Shown: positions 1 to 6,090, counted from the stretch's first letter. The stretch is 64,000 bases of DNA from Pseudomonas massiliensis (GCF_000826105.1 NZ_CCYK01000007.1:496001-560000), one strand, 5' to 3'. The notes: generated by a model not told the origin, from the letters alone. Made by a program: numbers and translations.

Positions 1-1357
1 CCGCATCCTGGAATTCTTCGGCTTCTCCTCCAGCTTCGCGAAGGTGCTCATCCCCTTCGAAGGCGCTCACGTTTTCCCGAAGGCGCTCATCTGCAGGGCT
101 GAGCACCTTCGTGAGCACCTTGGATTTTTCAGCGCCAGCGAAAGGCTGAGGATCGGTGCCCACTCGTGCCATATTTTCTGACTCGTGCCCATTTTCTCTA
201 CTCGTGCCCATACCTAAGGCTGGGCACGAGTGGGCATCTGAGGGCACGAGTGGACTTTTGCTGCCGTCCTGGGGCAGGGACCAGTAGGATTTCACATCCC
301 GTTTGTTACCCGTTCTGGCCACCACTACCGAGAGCTTTTCCCGCGCGCGGCGGATCTGTTTCTCGGTGTACCCGTTACGCCGCATCAGCGACTTGGCTTC
401 ATTACTTTCCAGCGGGTTGTCGCGCAGGATTCGATACAGGCAGTCGCCTGGATCATCGTAATCCCGCTCCTCTTGCTCACCCGTTTCCTCTACGTCACCC
501 AGGATCTCTCGAGCACTCCCGGCGATGATCTCGCCCCAGGCCACACAGGTCGCATCAATGGGGCCGCGCTTCGTCTGGATGGTCACAGGTTCGATGGTGT
601 AGGACACGCCTCCCTCATCGGTGCCAATGTTCGACTTGGCGCGCGCCAGCACTCGCTGATCCGAATTTTCCTGCTTGGCGGCTACCAGCACCGTACGGGC
701 AAGGGCGGAGAAGGCTTGCGAGCCCACAACACGCTCAGCGGGCGAGCCGCCGGCCGTGCCCTTGGCAAAGTGGGAGATACCCACCACCGCGCAGCCGTAA
801 GCCTCGGCCAGGTCCACCACACCTTGCAGTGCCCGGCGCACGTCATTGGCCTTGTGCATGTCGCCCTTCACGGCGCTGACAATCGGGTCGAGCATCAGCA
901 GCGCCAAGCCGCCCAGCTCATCGGCCGTGGCGCGCAGCAGCTCCATATCGTTGGCTGGGTCGAACGGATCGTGCTCGCCCTGGGCGTTGATGCGCCCCTG
1001 GATGATGTGTACGCGACGCAGATCGGCGCCAGCCGCCGCCAGCCGTGGAATCAGCGTATCGGCCGGATCATCTTCGCTCGACCAGATCAGGGCATTCCCC
1101 GGCTCGGTACAAGGGCTGCCGTCCGGCCAGCGCCCGCCACTCGTAAGCGTGGCGATCAGGCCCAGCAGCAGGGTGGTTTTTCCCGTACCGCCGGCGCCCG
1201 CCAGGATGTGAAGTTTTCCCTTGGCCAGCCAGTCCGGCCACAGCCAGCGGATGGCCACCGGCTCGATGTCGGCGGCGCATACGGTTTTGACTTTCCACAG
1301 CGCAGGCTTCGCGGGTGGCCGGGTTGGCATGGTCATAATGTTGTCCCGCTGGGTCAT
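1..1357 (-). CDS. RepA-like RecA-fold ATPase (replicative helicase family), 3' end outside window
   Basis: Predicted hexameric RecA-fold ATPase of the plasmid RepA / AAA_25 type, probably the replicative helicase of the integrative element. Reading the minus strand from 1357 gives an open frame to the window edge. A P-loop (AGAGGTGKTT) lies near residue 55 and a Walker B-like segment (LALLMLDP) near residue 135. The ATG at 1357 overlaps the stop of the upstream Toprim gene (ATGA), which fixes the start and implies translational coupling. The C-terminal part (positions about 30-260) is coded by DNA full of short repeats, including a 71-bp segment repeated in inverted orientation at 3474-3544, so that tail is probably shaped by a DNA element and not by a protein domain. 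The stop codon is beyond position 1. Function is inferred from domains and context. Confidence 0.8.
   Translation of the reverse strand, partial: MTQRDNIMTMPTRPPAKPALWKVKTVCAADIEPVAIRWLWPDWLAKGKLHILAGAGGTGKTTLLLGLIATLTSGGRWPDGSPCTEPGNALIWSSEDDPADTLIPRLAAAGADLRRVHIIQGRINAQGEHDPFDPANDMELLRATADELGGLALLMLDPIVSAVKGDMHKANDVRRALQGVVDLAEAYGCAVVGISHFAKGTAGGSPAERVVGSQAFSALARTVLVAAKQENSDQRVLARAKSNIGTDEGGVSYTIEPVTIQTKRGPIDATCVAWGEIIAGSAREILGDVEETGEQEERDYDDPGDCLYRILRDNPLESNEAKSLMRRNGYTEKQIRRAREKLSVVVARTGNKRDVKSYWSLPQDGSKSPLVPSDAHSCPALGMGTSRENGHESENMARVGTDPQPFAGAEKSKVLTKVLSPADERLRENVSAFEGDEHLREAGGEAEEFQDA
40..251. repeat. iteron block, left copy, inside ATPase coding sequence
   Basis: Two families of short repeats. 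GAAGGYGCTCA occurs at 40-50, 59-69 and 79-89, and inverted at 100-110 and (one mismatch) 112-122. ACTCGTGCCC occurs at 181-190 and 200-209 (near copy 162-171), and inverted at 222-231 and 242-251. Positions 181-251 are an exact 71-bp reverse complement of 3474-3544. The density and mixed orientation look like binding sites for a replication initiator, here embedded in the 3' part of the ATPase gene. Phage P4 likewise has an origin inside its alpha replication gene, which makes an origin role plausible but unproven. Confidence 0.75.
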
Positions 1358-2268
1358 TGGGCCGCTCTCCATACGTGCAGGTCGTTGAAGTCGGTAAGGC
1401 TTGCCGGGCAATCGTCCGGCCAGTCAGGGAAGGCCACCAGGGCGCTGGCGGCGTGCGCGGCATCCTCCGCGGCGGCGCGCCCCGGGTTGCCATCGGTCAG
1501 ACGGTCATCATCGCCAGCCACGATCATCACCACGCCGGGATACCTGGCGCGCAGCGCGACTGCGGCGGCCTTCAGATTGCCCGCGTTCATCGCGCAGGCC
1601 ACGGTGTACCCCAGGTCCATCAACGTCGCGCCAGTGGCCCAGCCTTCGCACACCAGCAGCGGTTTTTTTCCGTTGATATTGCCCAGGGGCGAATAGGTGC
1701 CACGGATGCGCCCGCCAAACAGGAAGCGCTTGCTGCCGTCCGGTCGAATGCGCTGCAGGTTCACCAGTTCGCCATCGGCGTACAGCGGTATCAGCAGCTC
1801 AGCGCCGCGCTGGCGCAGGGAGTAGGGCCGAATGCGCTTGCGCACCAGGTACGGGTGGGCTGGATCGGCGCGGCGGGCATCACGCCACAGCCGCGCCGCG
1901 TATTCAGCCGCGGCCAACTGGCGGCGCCGGCGTTCGGCGTCACGCTTGGCAACCGCCTGGGCGATCTGCTCGCGCATTGCCTTGGCTTCGCAGGCATCCG
2001 CCGGTTCGCGGCTCGACCAGGTGCGGCTTTCGCCAGTCTTCCATGAGCCAAAAGCGCCAGCGGCCAGGCCATCGGCATGAAGCACGTACCAGCCGTTGCG
2101 GCTGCCGGGACGATCCTCAGGAACCCGGAAGCGATGTAGTTCGCCATCCGCTACAGGCACGAAAGAGAGCAGCCCAAAGTTCTGTTGCAGAACTTGCAGA
2201 AAGACCAGTTCAGCATTATTCAGGCAAGCCGATCCCGTCGGCGCAATTGCGCCGTTTTTGATTTCCAT
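1354..2268 (-). CDS. Toprim domain protein, primase-like
   Basis: A 304-residue Toprim protein of the kind found with RepA-like helicases in phages and integrative elements; the likely role is priming replication of the element. The Toprim signature is visible: a conserved Glu in KPLLVCEGWATG and an acidic cluster VAGDDD about 50 residues later, followed by a conserved DFNDL motif. I place the start at the ATG at 2268 and not at an upstream in-frame codon, because a good Shine-Dalgarno (AGGGG) lies just upstream and the preceding gene stops only 2 nt away. The 3' end overlaps the ATPase start by 4 nt. It lacks an obvious N-terminal zinc finger, so it is not a full DnaG-type primase. Catalytic activity is an inference. 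Confidence 0.8.
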   Translation of the reverse strand: MEIKNGAIAPTGSACLNNAELVFLQVLQQNFGLLSFVPVADGELHRFRVPEDRPGSRNGWYVLHADGLAAGAFGSWKTGESRTWSSREPADACEAKAMREQIAQAVAKRDAERRRRQLAAAEYAARLWRDARRADPAHPYLVRKRIRPYSLRQRGAELLIPLYADGELVNLQRIRPDGSKRFLFGGRIRGTYSPLGNINGKKPLLVCEGWATGATLMDLGYTVACAMNAGNLKAAAVALRARYPGVVMIVAGDDDRLTDGNPGRAAAEDAAHAASALVAFPDWPDDCPASLTDFNDLHVWRAAQ

Positions 2269-2270
2269 GT

Positions 2271-2987
2271 TTAACCCCTGCGCCGAGTATCTAGGCGATG
2301 AATACGGCGCCGTTGCCGTGAGCGTTCGATCAAAGCTGGAGAAACCTTTGGCCCAACAAAGGCCGTTAGCTGTTCGGATTCCAACATGCTTTGTGGAATC
2401 CACCGGTACTGGCCTGCGGGAAGTACTCGTGGGCTGCGTCGTTGGCGTGGAATGTACTTGTCGAGCAATTCCATGGCTTCGGCAACTTCGCGCTGTACCC
2501 GCTTTCCGTTCTCGCAGAGTGGTACCGGCTCACCTGGACGAATGCGTGACCAGGCGAAACGATCCGCCAGTACTTCATTCACGCTTGAAATGACACGCTC
2601 GCATCGGGCGCGAGCCTCCAGATCCTCGATCTTGAAAATATCGAAAGGGAAGTGATTATCCCGAAAGTGCCCAATCTCATGGGCAACGATAAAGGGGAAC
2701 ACTTCGTGATCTTCCAACTGGCTCCAGTCGATCTCGGGGCGCACCGCACGGCGGAGCCTGGCAGCATTGACCGTAGTTGCCACCTCAATAACCACATTCT
2801 CCCGCATGCGGGCTTCATTGGAAGTGGCATCGTCATGAATGCCCAGTGCCCAGGGCGTGAACAGTCCCCAGTTGCCCCTCAGTTGGGCAACGCTGGCAAG
2901 GCTCAGGCAGCAGCCGTCCTGCTTGGCCACTTCCGCAAGCTGGCGGTACTGGGTACGGGTGAGGCGCAGGGTGGTATCAGTTTTCAT
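2271..2987 (-). CDS. ImmA/IrrE-like zinc metallopeptidase
   Basis: A 238-residue protein with the HExxH zinc motif (HEIGH, residues 103-107) and a downstream NEVLADRFAW segment, the pattern of ImmA/IrrE peptidases, where the later acidic residue completes the metal site. In ICEBs1 and Deinococcus, relatives cleave repressors. Here no helix-turn-helix repressor partner is encoded beside it, so its target is unknown. The start ATG overlaps the stop of the 52-residue gene (ATGA), and its own stop precedes the Toprim start by 2 nt, so it lies in the coupled replication operon controlled by the C4-type RNA. A regulatory protease inside a replication operon is consistent with an induction or escape role, but that is inference. 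Confidence 0.75.
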   Translation of the reverse strand: MKTDTTLRLTRTQYRQLAEVAKQDGCCLSLASVAQLRGNWGLFTPWALGIHDDATSNEARMRENVVIEVATTVNAARLRRAVRPEIDWSQLEDHEVFPFIVAHEIGHFRDNHFPFDIFKIEDLEARARCERVISSVNEVLADRFAWSRIRPGEPVPLCENGKRVQREVAEAMELLDKYIPRQRRSPRVLPAGQYRWIPQSMLESEQLTAFVGPKVSPALIERSRQRRRIHRLDTRRRG

Positions 2988-3142
2988 TGGGCACCCCCGG
3001 CGTTCTCCAGGGTGCGAGCGATTGCAATGTGGTGGTTGTAGCGGCGCAGGCGAACGGATCCGGAGGAGTTGGCGCGCAGAGCAGCGAGAGCCATTGCTCG
3101 GTGGGCAGCGGCCCGTATTTTGGACGGATTGAGGGTGGTCAT
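2984..3142 (-). CDS. small basic protein (52 aa), first gene of replication operon
   Basis: Short basic protein of unknown function, rich in Ala and Arg, beginning MTTLNPSKIRAA. The start at 3142 is preceded by a Shine-Dalgarno GGAG (minus strand, 3149-3152) at 6-nt spacing. It is followed directly by the metallopeptidase with an ATGA overlap, so its translation probably governs that of the genes behind it. The ribosome-binding site is the predicted target of the C4-type antisense RNA encoded just upstream. An in-frame extension to 3646 exists, but it runs through the antisense RNA and repeat block and is not credible as protein. In P1 and P4 the equivalent leading position holds small regulatory or killing proteins; no homology to those can be claimed here. 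Confidence 0.6.
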   Translation of the reverse strand: MTTLNPSKIRAAAHRAMALAALRANSSGSVRLRRYNHHIAIARTLENAGGAQ

Positions 3143-3149
3143 GGTGGAC

Positions 3150-3186
3150 TCCAATTTCAGTTTGGAGCTGTCACCGTCCTTCTCAC
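3150..3186 (-). promoter_or_regulatory. predicted target region of the C4-type RNA, overlapping a ribosome-binding site
   Basis: On the minus strand, 3186-3180 reads GTGAGAA and 3158-3150 reads GAAATTGGA, the latter overlapping the GGAG Shine-Dalgarno of the 52-residue gene. Both are exact reverse complements of segments of the upstream RNA (3219-3213 and 3234-3226), in the order needed for one antiparallel duplex. Pairing would hide the ribosome-binding site. This is visible complementarity; the regulatory effect is inferred from C4 of phages P1 and P7 and the CI RNA of P4. Confidence 0.7.
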
Positions 3187-3188
3187 GG

Positions 3189-3282
3189 GATTGGGTGGCA
3201 GCCGTACGCGGGGTGAGAAACCGGGGAAATTGGAACCCGGCCAGGCCGAAGCCTGCCCACGCACGGCCGCCATAACACGAAT
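3189..3282 (-). ncRNA. C4-type antisense RNA
   Basis: The minus-strand sequence folds as a three-way structure: an outer stem of about 16 bp with G-U pairs between 3271-3256 and 3213-3198, enclosing hairpin 1 (3255-3251 with 3246-3242, UUCG loop) and hairpin 2 (3240-3236 with 3225-3221). The hairpin 2 loop contains a 9-nt segment (3234-3226), and the strand after it a 7-nt segment (3219-3213), both complementary to the downstream leader. This architecture, the CCCGCGTACGGCTGCCACC-like 3' strand and the position before a replication/immunity operon match C4 antisense RNA of P1/P7 and the CI RNA of satellite phage P4. It is presumably processed from the operon leader transcript. Exact ends cannot be read from sequence. 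Confidence 0.8.
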
Positions 3283-3292
3283 CTGCGGGCGT

Positions 3293-3333
3293 AAAAAAAG
3301 CGCCTGCAAATGGAATGGGGGCGCTGTTGCGCC
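3293..3333 (-). terminator. possible attenuator with mutually exclusive hairpins
   Basis: On the minus strand AGCGCC (3325-3320) can pair with GGCGCT (3304-3299), followed by a run of seven T (3299-3293): a rho-independent terminator with a long 15-nt loop. The same AGCGCC arm can instead pair with GGCGC at 3333-3329 in a tight AACA-loop hairpin, which would remove the terminator. It lies between the promoter-like sequences and the C4-type RNA, so it could set how much transcript reaches the operon. The pairing is visible; the function is inferred. Confidence 0.4.
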
Positions 3334-3385
3334 AATTTCTCCACGGGTTCTCACGCCCGGTCGCTGAACTTGCAGCGACGGCGTG

Positions 3386-3414
3386 ACGATAACCGGAGAG
3401 CTGGCGCAACGCAA
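3386..3414 (-). promoter_or_regulatory. promoter-like sequence (second of tandem pair)
   Basis: Minus strand TTGCGT (3414-3409), 17-bp spacer, TATCGT (3391-3386). It lies downstream of the iteron block and upstream of the C4-type RNA. It is a weaker match to sigma-70 than the neighbouring one. Confidence 0.35.
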
Positions 3415-3419
3415 GCGCG

Positions 3420-3448
3420 AGTATCATTCGCCTGTCGTGATAGCGCAA
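3420..3448 (-). promoter_or_regulatory. sigma-70-like promoter for C4-type RNA and replication operon
   Basis: Minus strand TTGCGC (3448-3443), exactly 17 bp, GATACT (3425-3420). The position fits a promoter for the leader transcript that carries the C4-type RNA and then the 52-residue protein, peptidase, Toprim and ATPase genes, comparable to the constitutive leader promoter of P4. Read-through from alpA is also possible. Confidence 0.5.
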
Positions 3449-3473
3449 GGCCATCTTTTCGCCGGAATCGGCT

Positions 3474-3635
3474 ACTCGTGCCCTCAGATGCCCACTCGTG
3501 CCCAGCCTTAGGTATGGGCACGAGTAGAGAAAATGGGCACGAGTAAGATAAAAGGGCATGAGAAGGCGCTCACGAAGGTGCTCAGCCTTTTCGTTGAACA
3601 CCTTGAGCGCCTTCGAGGTTTTCTTGAGCATCTTC
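3474..3635. repeat. iteron block, right copy, upstream of replication operon
   Basis: Carries the same two repeat families as 40-251 in opposite orientation: ACTCGTGCCC at 3474-3483 and 3494-3503, inverted GGGCACGAGT at 3516-3525 and 3535-3544; GAAGGYGCTCA at 3562-3572 and 3574-3584, and inverted copies at 3604-3614 and (one mismatch) 3625-3635. The 71 bp from 3474 to 3544 are the perfect reverse complement of 181-251. The block lies between alpA and the operon promoters, a reasonable place for an origin or for autoregulatory initiator binding. Confidence 0.75.
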
Positions 3636-3645
3636 GGGGCAGCCA

Positions 3646-3870
3646 TTAGGCAGCTTCCCCTCGAGATTCGGCAATGCGCTCATCGCACCAAGCCAGTACC
3701 TCAGCCTCCACCCAGACAACGGACTTAGGGCCTAGCGTCACTTGCTTGGGGAAGGTACCGGCGGCCACCCGGCGATAAATCTCGGTGCAGGAGAGGCCGG
3801 TGATCGCCTCCACTTCCTGGCGCTTGATGAACCGGCGAGCTGGCGCGGTGGTGTTGGTAGGCTTTGCCAT
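3646..3870 (-). CDS. alpA: AlpA-family phage transcriptional regulator
   Basis: A 74-residue winged-helix protein of the AlpA/MerR-like type: RRFIKRQEVEAITGLSCTEIYRRVAAGTFPKQVTL is the usual recognition helix and wing, with KSVVWVEAEVLAWCDERI behind it. AlpA of CP4-57 activates integrase expression and prophage excision, and P4 Vis is related and also acts as excisionase. The start ATG at 3870 has a strong Shine-Dalgarno (AGGAGG) 7-8 nt upstream. Three 21-bp direct repeats lie about 80-130 bp upstream and are candidate binding sites. The stop overlaps an ATG (TAATG at 3646), but the reading frame it opens crosses the repeat block and C4-type RNA and is doubtful as a gene. Confidence 0.85.
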   Translation of the reverse strand: MAKPTNTTAPARRFIKRQEVEAITGLSCTEIYRRVAAGTFPKQVTLGPKSVVWVEAEVLAWCDERIAESRGEAA

Positions 3871-3950
3871 TGTCTGCGCCTCCTAGGGCGGTATGGGTAA
3901 TCGACGATGGCAATGCTGGGGGATCTGGCAGGTTTAGAAAATTTGGCGCT

Positions 3951-4000
3951 CGTTACGGAAAATAGATTATCCGTTACGGAAAATAGGATATCCGTTACGC
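3951..4000. repeat. three 21-bp tandem direct repeats upstream of alpA
   Basis: CGTTACGG starts at 3951 and 3972, and CGTTACGC at 3993: an exact 21-bp period (two helical turns), with the following AAAATAG conserved in the first two. CCGTTACGG is nearly palindromic. The third unit overlaps the stop codon of the upstream gene. Phased repeats of this kind suit cooperative binding of a small protein such as AlpA/excisionase; that role is inferred. Confidence 0.7.
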
Positions 4001-4579
4001 AGAACGCTTTTTAGGCCGGCCCTTTGCCTTGGCATATTCCGGCGCGACGCTCCTGATCCAGACACGAACGCGCGCAGCATGTTCTGGCAACTGGGCGGAA
4101 TGCCCTTCGTCTACAAGACGGGCCCATACCATATCGGCCATCTCGCTTGTTTTGATTTCGTTAGAAAGGTCGTCGGCCCACATTTCAGAAGCGATCTGTT
4201 TCGCCCTCTCGATGATCGCGTTCTTGGTTTTGTTTCCTTCGATCAACGGCTTTAGCCTCAGAATTTCAGTGCTGATTGAGGCGCAAGCTATCTCGTTGGA
4301 TGCATCCATCAGAGCAAGCAAAAGCGGCGTAAAACACCACCGAATCTGCTCGCTAAGCCCATTATGTTCCTTGGAGACATGTTCCAAGCCTTGGAATGCA
4401 ATTTCAATAAGATCCTGATCTGTTCCTTGGTCGCGAGACTGTATGAGTAATCTCGTAATGTATTTCAAATCGTCGAAGTTCATAGGCTCATCATTAGCCA
4501 GTGACTTATTTATTATTCTCATGGCATCACTGAAAACCGGCGCAAACCTTTTCCCGGTCGGTGTAAATCTCTCGTCCAT
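3995..4579 (-). CDS. hypothetical protein coupled to integrase
   Basis: A 194-residue protein I do not recognise. It is largely helical by composition, has no signal peptide or membrane segment, and ends in a basic tail (AKAKGRPKKRSA) that could touch nucleic acid. Its ATG overlaps the integrase stop (TAATG), so the two are translated together. Base composition is visibly AT-richer than the neighbouring genes, with many ATT, AAT and GAA codons, which suggests it joined the element from a different source. Its third-repeat neighbour lies over the stop codon. It could be an accessory, immunity or anti-phage cargo gene of the element; there is no direct evidence for any of these. Confidence 0.65.
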   Translation of the reverse strand: MDERFTPTGKRFAPVFSDAMRIINKSLANDEPMNFDDLKYITRLLIQSRDQGTDQDLIEIAFQGLEHVSKEHNGLSEQIRWCFTPLLLALMDASNEIACASISTEILRLKPLIEGNKTKNAIIERAKQIASEMWADDLSNEIKTSEMADMVWARLVDEGHSAQLPEHAARVRVWIRSVAPEYAKAKGRPKKRSA

Positions 4580-5784
4580 TACGCCCTCCTGATGGAAACC
4601 ACATTCGCGCCAGCGCAGAGCGCGTCGATTGAATCAGCCCACGCTTGCATCATTCCCCGGCGCTGCTCCAGGTAGCTGGCATGGTTGTAGGTGTCGCGGA
4701 TGGAATCCTGATCGCCGTGCGCTAGCTGGCGCTCGATCCAATCCCGGTTATAGCCGCGGCTGTTCAAGCTGGTGCTGAGCAGGTGGCGGAAGCCGTGGCC
4801 GGTCTGTCTGTCCTCATACCCCATTACCGAGAGCACCTTGTTGACCGTGTTCTCGCTCATGGGTCGGGATCGATCATTGCGGCCTGGAAAGATCAGTGGG
4901 TAGCTACCAGTGATTTCGTGGAGCGTGCGCAGGATAGCGACGGCTTGGCGGGGCAGGGGGACTATATGCGGGCGCCTTGCCTTCATCCTCGCCGCAGGGA
5001 TCGTCCAGGTTGCCGCCTCCAGGTCGAACTCATCCCATGGGGCGTTCCGCAGCTCTCCAGGGCGCACGGCGGTAAGCAGCAATAGGCGTATAGCGTACCG
5101 AGTCGTCACGTCGCACTTGGCGGCCTCCAGCTTTTCGAGCAGCTCAGGCAGCTCCGCCTCCGATACATGAGGATGATGGCGAGTGCGCGGCGCGTGCGCG
5201 GCTACCACGTCCAGATCGGTGGCAGGATTCGCTGGCACCACGCCCTTGGCCAAGCCAAAGCGGAAAATCTGGCTCAGCCACTGGCGAACCTTGCGAGCTA
5301 CATTAAACGCCTGGCGCTTTTCGATCCTTCGCACCAGGTCTACCAGCTCGGGGCGTGTCACTTCAGCGGCCGGCCGAGCGCCGATCACCGGGTAAATGTC
5401 GCTCTCTAGGTACTGCTGAGCCTTGTTAGCCGTAGCGGATGCCCAGCGAGGCTGGTTGTACGCAAACCACTCCCTGGCCAGAGCTTCCATCGTGAGCACT
5501 TGGGCAGCCGCTGCGGCTTTTTCCTGCTGTTTGTAGGCGCTGGGATCTATGCCTTGTGCAAGCAGCTTGCGTGCGGCGTCGCGGCGCTCCCGGGCCTGCG
5601 CCAGCGTTACAGCCGGGTACTGGCCAAGGCCCAGCATCTTGGCCTTGGCATCAAACCGGTACCGCAGGCGCCACAGCTTGCCGCCAGCAGTAGTGATTTC
5701 CAAGCACAGGCCTTGGGCATCAGCCAGCCTGTAGAGCTTTTCACGGGGTTTTGCGGTGCGTATGGCGGTATCGGTGAGCGCCAA
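4579..5784 (-). CDS. P4-type tyrosine integrase
   Basis: A 401-residue site-specific recombinase that integrates the element at tRNA-Leu. The N-terminal DUF4102 arm-binding domain (MALTDTAIRTAKPREKLYRLAD...GLGQYPAVTLAQAR) is followed by a core-binding domain (about 105-190) and the catalytic domain. The catalytic set is complete: Arg in AVRPGELRN, His-x-x-Arg in HGFRHLLS, His in QLAHGDQD, and the Tyr nucleophile in DTYNHASYL. The start appears to be TTG at 5784, as family members begin MALTDT; AAGGA lies 8-9 nt upstream. The gene is 208 bp from the tRNA 3' end, pointing away from it, the normal layout for tRNA-targeting integrases. Confidence 0.92.
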   Translation of the reverse strand: MALTDTAIRTAKPREKLYRLADAQGLCLEITTAGGKLWRLRYRFDAKAKMLGLGQYPAVTLAQARERRDAARKLLAQGIDPSAYKQQEKAAAAAQVLTMEALAREWFAYNQPRWASATANKAQQYLESDIYPVIGARPAAEVTRPELVDLVRRIEKRQAFNVARKVRQWLSQIFRFGLAKGVVPANPATDLDVVAAHAPRTRHHPHVSEAELPELLEKLEAAKCDVTTRYAIRLLLLTAVRPGELRNAPWDEFDLEAATWTIPAARMKARRPHIVPLPRQAVAILRTLHEITGSYPLIFPGRNDRSRPMSENTVNKVLSVMGYEDRQTGHGFRHLLSTSLNSRGYNRDWIERQLAHGDQDSIRDTYNHASYLEQRRGMMQAWADSIDALCAGANVVSIRRA

Positions 5785-5830
5785 GGTGGTTATCCTTGCA
5801 AGTGCGGCGCGCCGGGGTATGGCGGCAAAA

Positions 5831-5880
5831 TGTGAGTAGGATTGGAGACCGAACTCGGCCTACTCACAAATCTACTCACA
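5831..5880. repeat. three TGTGAGTAG sites, candidate integrase arm sites
   Basis: TGTGAGTAG occurs at 5831-5839, and its complement CTACTCACA at 5860-5868 and 5872-5880, between the integrase start and the tRNA. The first two form an inverted repeat (GTGAGTAGG/CCTACTCAC). Short repeats in this location are typical arm-type sites bound by the integrase N-terminal domain, and could also let it repress its own promoter. Confidence 0.5.
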
Positions 5881-5922
5881 TCGCATTGTGCTTACAAGGG
5901 AACCACTGGGAACTGTGGGCAC

Positions 5923-5948
5923 AAAAAAACCGGCTCAGTGGCCGGTTT
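5923..5948 (-). terminator. rho-independent terminator downstream of tRNA-Leu
   Basis: On the minus strand AACCGGC (5947-5941) pairs with GCCGGTT (5934-5928) across a 6-nt loop, followed by a T run to 5923. It ends tRNA-Leu transcription 45 bp past the gene. Because integration replaces DNA downstream of a tRNA, this terminator is probably carried by the element and insulates the integrase from the tRNA promoter, or the reverse. Confidence 0.8.
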
Positions 5949-5992
5949 CTCTGGTGTTCCGGGTCCTTTTGGGACCTCTTGGAACATTTACA

Positions 5993-6040
5993 TGGTGCCC
6001 CGAGGGAGACTCGAACTCCCACTCCTTTCGAAAACGGATT
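5993..6040. other. inferred element attachment site (tRNA-Leu 3' half)
   Basis: The integrase adjoins the 3' end of an intact tRNA-Leu gene, and P4-type integrases use the T-loop/3' portion of tRNA genes as attachment core. No second copy of this tRNA segment is found elsewhere in the window, so the far junction must lie beyond position 1. The limits given are approximate. Confidence 0.5.
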
Positions 6041-6077
6041 TTGAATCCGCCGCGTCTACCAATTCCGCCATCAGGGC
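5993..6077 (-). tRNA. tRNA-Leu (anticodon CAA)
   Basis: The minus strand reads GCCCTGATGGCGGAATTGG at the 5' end, an anticodon arm GCGGA-TTCAAAA-TCCGT (anticodon CAA), a long variable arm, the T loop GTTCGAGTC and an encoded CCA. The acceptor stem GCCCTGA/TCGGGGC pairs with one G-U. The length is 85 nt, normal for a class II leucine tRNA. It decodes UUG. It is intact despite serving as the integration site of the element on its 3' side. Confidence 0.97.
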
Positions 6078-6090
6078 TTGCTGGCGGCGA

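Noticed and set aside
40..251. CRISPR array as an explanation for the short repeats
   Set aside because: Repeats are only 10-11 bp, occur in both orientations with variable spacing, and lie in coding sequence; no cas gene is present.
166..1696. Plus-strand open frames opposite the ATPase gene
   Set aside because: They are shadows of the high-GC minus-strand gene; they lack ribosome-binding sites, and the minus-strand frame carries the P-loop. Part of the similarity to another shadow near 3300-3646 comes only from the 71-bp repeat.
3143..3646. In-frame extension of the 52-residue gene to a 220-residue protein, starting at an ATG overlapping the alpA stop
   Set aside because: The stretch runs through the iteron block, two promoter-like sequences and the C4-type RNA, and its amino acid sequence has no protein-like pattern. 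The internal ATG with a Shine-Dalgarno explains the gene better.
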